Assembly: GCA_937889535.1 (NCBI GenBank)
Contig: CALBZW010000003.1
Coordinates: 1 to 15,389, forward strand
Reading direction: 5' to 3'
DNA length: 15,389 nt
Origin: an uncultured Candidatus Saccharibacteria bacterium
GTDB lineage: Bacteria > Patescibacteriota > Saccharimonadia > Saccharimonadales > Saccharimonadaceae
Part shown: one piece after another, positions 13,249-15,389 of the stretch
Numbering within the stretch: position 1 is the stretch's first letter
How the letters are laid out: the number at the start of each line of letters is the position of its first letter
The notes under the pieces: model-generated
The model's database searches: none
What the model was told of the DNA's origin: nothing
What the model saw: the letters and a program-made list of their open reading frames with translations, nothing else
Program-made: the position numbers and the translations under genes

Positions 13249-13698
13249 CTACAAAACACCCGTCAAAAACGCCATTCCTGCACCAATTATCACCCCTATC
13301 ATCGCTCCTACTACCACTTGCGTCATAGTATGACCCTCTACGAGCGGAAGTTCCGACTTCCCTGCCGCTTCCAGCAGCTCATTTAGTGCCTTTCCCTGCT
13401 CCCCCACCGCATATCGCACATGTATTGCATCATATACTACTATCATCCAAACACATAGCGCCAAGGCAAAAATGCCCGATCCAAAACCACTTACGCACCC
13501 CAAATACATCGTCGCAGCCGTCAAACTCGCTGTATGCCCAGACGGCATCCCACCCGATCGCGAAAAATACCCAATTGCCGTCTTTAAATTTACCACGGTC
13601 TTAGCTTTTTTACCGGAAACCACCCCTGCAATAAGCTTCCAGACTTGCGCTACCAAAAACCCCAATCCAAACGATATAAGAGTAAAAACACATTCCAT
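13249..13698 (-). CDS. DUF212 / divergent PAP2-family membrane protein (YuiD-like)
   Basis: 149 aa, the usual family length. The family motifs are clear: KTVVNLKTAIGYFSRSGG followed by MPSGHTAS (~33-59), YDAIHVRYAVGEQGKALNEL (~89-108) and EGHTMTQVVVGAMIG (~121-135), with His residues in the pattern of acid-phosphatase/haloperoxidase-related proteins. Hydrophobic segments at about 5-25, 57-88 and 124-147 fit an integral membrane protein. The biochemical role is not established for the family; a lipid phosphatase activity is only suggested by the PAP2 likeness. ATG 13698 has no Shine-Dalgarno; an extended -10 (TGC-TATAAT, 13716-13708) ends 10 bp before it, so the mRNA should have almost no leader. 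The gene ends about 40 bp before the A-tract array of the 16S promoter on the same strand, with no clear terminator between. Confidence 0.88.
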   Translation of the reverse strand: MECVFTLISFGLGFLVAQVWKLIAGVVSGKKAKTVVNLKTAIGYFSRSGGMPSGHTASLTAATMYLGCVSGFGSGIFALALCVWMIVVYDAIHVRYAVGEQGKALNELLEAAGKSELPLVEGHTMTQVVVGAMIGVIIGAGMAFLTGVL

Positions 13699-13707
13699 CT
13701 TGCGCCA

Positions 13708-13716
13708 ATTATAGCA
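13708..13716 (-). promoter_or_regulatory. Extended -10 promoter of the DUF212 gene
   Basis: TGC then TATAAT, 10 bp upstream of ATG 13698; no recognisable -35. A leader of 0-4 nt is expected. Confidence 0.6.
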
Positions 13717-13746
13717 TAAAAAGTGTTAACCTAAAATTATTTACGC

Positions 13747-15174
13747 TTATTTTCGACTCTTACTGCCCTTGAAACAGCCTAAACTTAGTCCTATTCCAGC
13801 TATCAAACCTACCCCTGCCGCCAAGATCCACCACAAATTCAATTTTGCCCCTTCTTCTAAGTCGCCCAGATTCGGCACCTCCATAATATCAGTAGTATCA
13901 TCCATGATTCCATCTATATCTACATTTTCCGCCATATCCTTAGAATTACTTCCCTTGCTCCCCAAATCATCATTATTTTCTCGCTCAATTACAACAAACT
14001 TCGTCTCCGTAGTTGCCGTCAATTCCTCGACCTTTTCCTGGCGCACCTCAGATTTAACTAAGTCCCTATTATCTGCACTCTCCAGTAGTGCAATTTGCTG
14101 CCTTAATTCCGCATTTTCTTGATCAAGTTGGCCTTTCACGCTCTCCAGCGCTTCTTTTTCTAGTTTTAGCTCATCTCTTTCTTGTTTTAAGTTCTCTAAC
14201 TCCGCCGTGTCTCCCGAATTACCCAAACTTGCATAATACTCTCTCAACGCACGCGACAACTCCTGTAAGCGCGTAACCTCTGGCATTATTTCGTCATAAT
14301 CCTCCATCCCCTCCGTCTTCGGTAAAGTAATTGACAGGTTATCTAAGGCAAAATCCGCATCATCTAAAATCTTCACAACATTATACAAATATTTCCGTAA
14401 CCCGATCAACTCATCACGTGCGTCTTCGTATCGTTTATGCAAAATTGCATTCCACTCCTCATCCCAAGCAATAATCTCCTCTGTCGGCATTTCTACCTCT
14501 GTATAGTCTGCCATTCTTACTTTATACGATCCTTTATCCCCCTCTATACAAATCATCGTCTCCGGGTCAAAAATCGACGAGTGCGTACAATCACGATAAC
14601 TAATTTTACCCCGTGTCCACCAATTATCTTGCCACTCCGCACCTGTCTTATGGCCATATTCTATCGCATAATACACAGTATCTGTCAGATTCTTACCTAA
14701 AGATACTGGCTTATTATCCTCCTTCGGTATCACATATTGATAGAGGTCACTCACCCCGTTCGCATCATAATCCCATACCGTTTTCCATGTTACACCATCT
14801 TCGACGCCCAACTCACCTAATTGCTGATCAGCTTCATCTTCCGTCACACCACTTTCATAGTCACGATAAGCCACTGTAATCCTCTTTATTACCCAATCAT
14901 CTTGCTCATAAACCTGAATACCCATTTGATTGTTCTTATAGTCTATCGACAAAAGATGAAAAAATGGATTCTGATCTTCTGGATTCAAAAATATTACGTC
15001 TCTGCTAGTACCCGCAGATAACAATGACACACTATTACCTGATATGGGATCGTCGCTCAAAAGATTATTTATGCTTACCGTACGCTCTGTGTTAGCTGCG
15101 ACCACTGGCACTACAGCTCCTAAACTGCTAATAGTTAACGCCGCCGTTGATAATAAAATTGGTGTTTTCTTCAC
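13747..15174 (-). CDS. Secreted coiled-coil protein with C-terminal membrane anchor
   Basis: 475 aa from GTG at 15174 (AGGA 7 nt upstream). Signal peptide 1-27: KK, hydrophobic core, VVAA. Residues 28-250 form a globular, acidic, Trp/Tyr-rich extracellular region with only two cysteines (C196 and C209), which could form a disulfide. A helical part begins near 240, and residues ~322-386 are a heptad-like coiled coil rich in Glu/Lys/Leu (ENLKQERDELKLEKEALES). An acidic low-complexity linker follows (~395-443), then a transmembrane helix (~446-467) and the basic tail KGSKSRK. There is no LPxTG motif. The layout predicts a type I protein with a head held away from the membrane by a rod. No known family is recognised. 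It lies about 200 bp downstream of the end of a FISUMP-type gene on the same strand, so both are surface proteins, though there is room for its own promoter. Confidence 0.82.
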   Translation of the reverse strand: MKKTPILLSTAALTISSLGAVVPVVAANTERTVSINNLLSDDPISGNSVSLLSAGTSRDVIFLNPEDQNPFFHLLSIDYKNNQMGIQVYEQDDWVIKRITVAYRDYESGVTEDEADQQLGELGVEDGVTWKTVWDYDANGVSDLYQYVIPKEDNKPVSLGKNLTDTVYYAIEYGHKTGAEWQDNWWTRGKISYRDCTHSSIFDPETMICIEGDKGSYKVRMADYTEVEMPTEEIIAWDEEWNAILHKRYEDARDELIGLRKYLYNVVKILDDADFALDNLSITLPKTEGMEDYDEIMPEVTRLQELSRALREYYASLGNSGDTAELENLKQERDELKLEKEALESVKGQLDQENAELRQQIALLESADNRDLVKSEVRQEKVEELTATTETKFVVIERENNDDLGSKGSNSKDMAENVDIDGIMDDTTDIMEVPNLGDLEEGAKLNLWWILAAGVGLIAGIGLSLGCFKGSKSRK

Positions 15175-15373
15175 AATTTTTCCTCGTGATTAATTTAATT
15201 ATGTCCGCCAGTGTAACAAAATATTTTTAATTTTTACAAACATAAGTTCATTAAAACAGAGGTCAAAATGCTTACTGTTTAGAGACTCTGAACACAAAAA
15301 TTATTCATGTTTTTCTGTATAAAATTTTTATTCATCATCTTTGTCTTATCCTAGTCTCCTTCCTTTTTCTCCA
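15175..15373 (-). other. Intergenic stretch between two surface-protein genes
   Basis: AT-rich. CATAAT at 15203-15198 on the minus strand is a possible -10 for the 475-aa protein, but the -35 at 17 bp is poor. No RNA gene or ORF is seen. The first bases after the upstream gene's stop (15355-15373) are shared with the flank of the minus cassette near 9000. Confidence 0.4.
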
Positions 15374-15389
15374 TTAGGCACTACCTGAG
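15374..15389 (-). CDS. C-terminal end of another FISUMP-type gene (runs off window)
   Basis: Only the last four codons and TAA (15376-15374) are inside: SGSA, the same ending as the minus cassette at 9015. The 35 nt at 15355-15389 match 8996-9030 at 33 positions, including the non-coding flank after the stop. The rest of the gene must lie beyond the window edge; that it is a FISUMP protein is inferred from this match. Confidence 0.5.

Noticed and set aside
13123..13386. Plus-strand ORF rich in Phe across the A-tract repeats
   Set aside because: It is a by-product of the 10-bp tandem repeat read as codons, with no ribosome binding site, and it overlaps the 16S promoter.
13747..13900. Sortase (LPxTG) signal in the 475-aa surface protein
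   Set aside because: No LPxTG-like motif precedes the C-terminal helix; the helix and basic tail fit a simple membrane anchor.

Overview
The window looks like a piece of a Patescibacteria (CPR) genome, most probably Candidatus Saccharibacteria (TM7). The reasons are a divergent 16S rRNA gene with TM7-like stretches, a short IF-2 (about 600 aa), FISUMP-type surface proteins, sigma70-like promoters with 17-bp spacers, and a 16S gene with no 23S beside it. The phylum call is from memory of such sequences, not from a search. UGA is used as a normal stop, which argues against SR1/Gracilibacteria.

Layout. 1-1212 (minus) is the N-terminal 404 codons of a secreted FISUMP-domain surface protein. 1364-2481 holds two divergent, homologous CdiA-tRNase-like small nuclease genes. 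Each has the same promoter type and the same kind of 3' hairpin, so the pair looks like two inverted copies of one cassette. 2509-7238 is mostly housekeeping: infB, tRNA-Asn, an XRE regulator, a membrane-anchored DUF2726 protein on the plus strand, and an S1-repeat protein (rpsA-like) with a structured leader. 7358-8157 holds a small HExxH metallopeptidase with a zinc ribbon, and a KGG-repeat stress protein.

8408-9237 is the most unusual part. A short promoter-hairpin-terminator unit (candidate small RNA) is followed by two convergent, promoterless C-terminal fragments of FISUMP proteins. Their ends are nearly identical in DNA while the core between them differs strongly. The 3' flank of one fragment recurs at 15355-15389, where another minus-strand gene of this family ends. 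This looks like a store of variable cassettes for a surface protein, or relics of one; it is an inference.

9336-13209 (minus) is an rRNA/tRNA region. 16S has its own promoter, an upstream array of eight phased A6 tracts, a 22-bp processing stem around it and a terminator right after it. It is followed by a SpoU-type RNA methyltransferase overlapping a polysaccharide deacetylase, then tRNA-Ile(GAT) and tRNA-Ala(TGC) in the order of a classical rRNA spacer, but detached from it. 13249-15174 (minus) holds a DUF212/PAP2-like membrane protein and a 475-aa secreted coiled-coil protein with a C-terminal membrane anchor.

Several genes have -10 boxes so close to the start codon that their mRNAs should be leaderless or nearly so.
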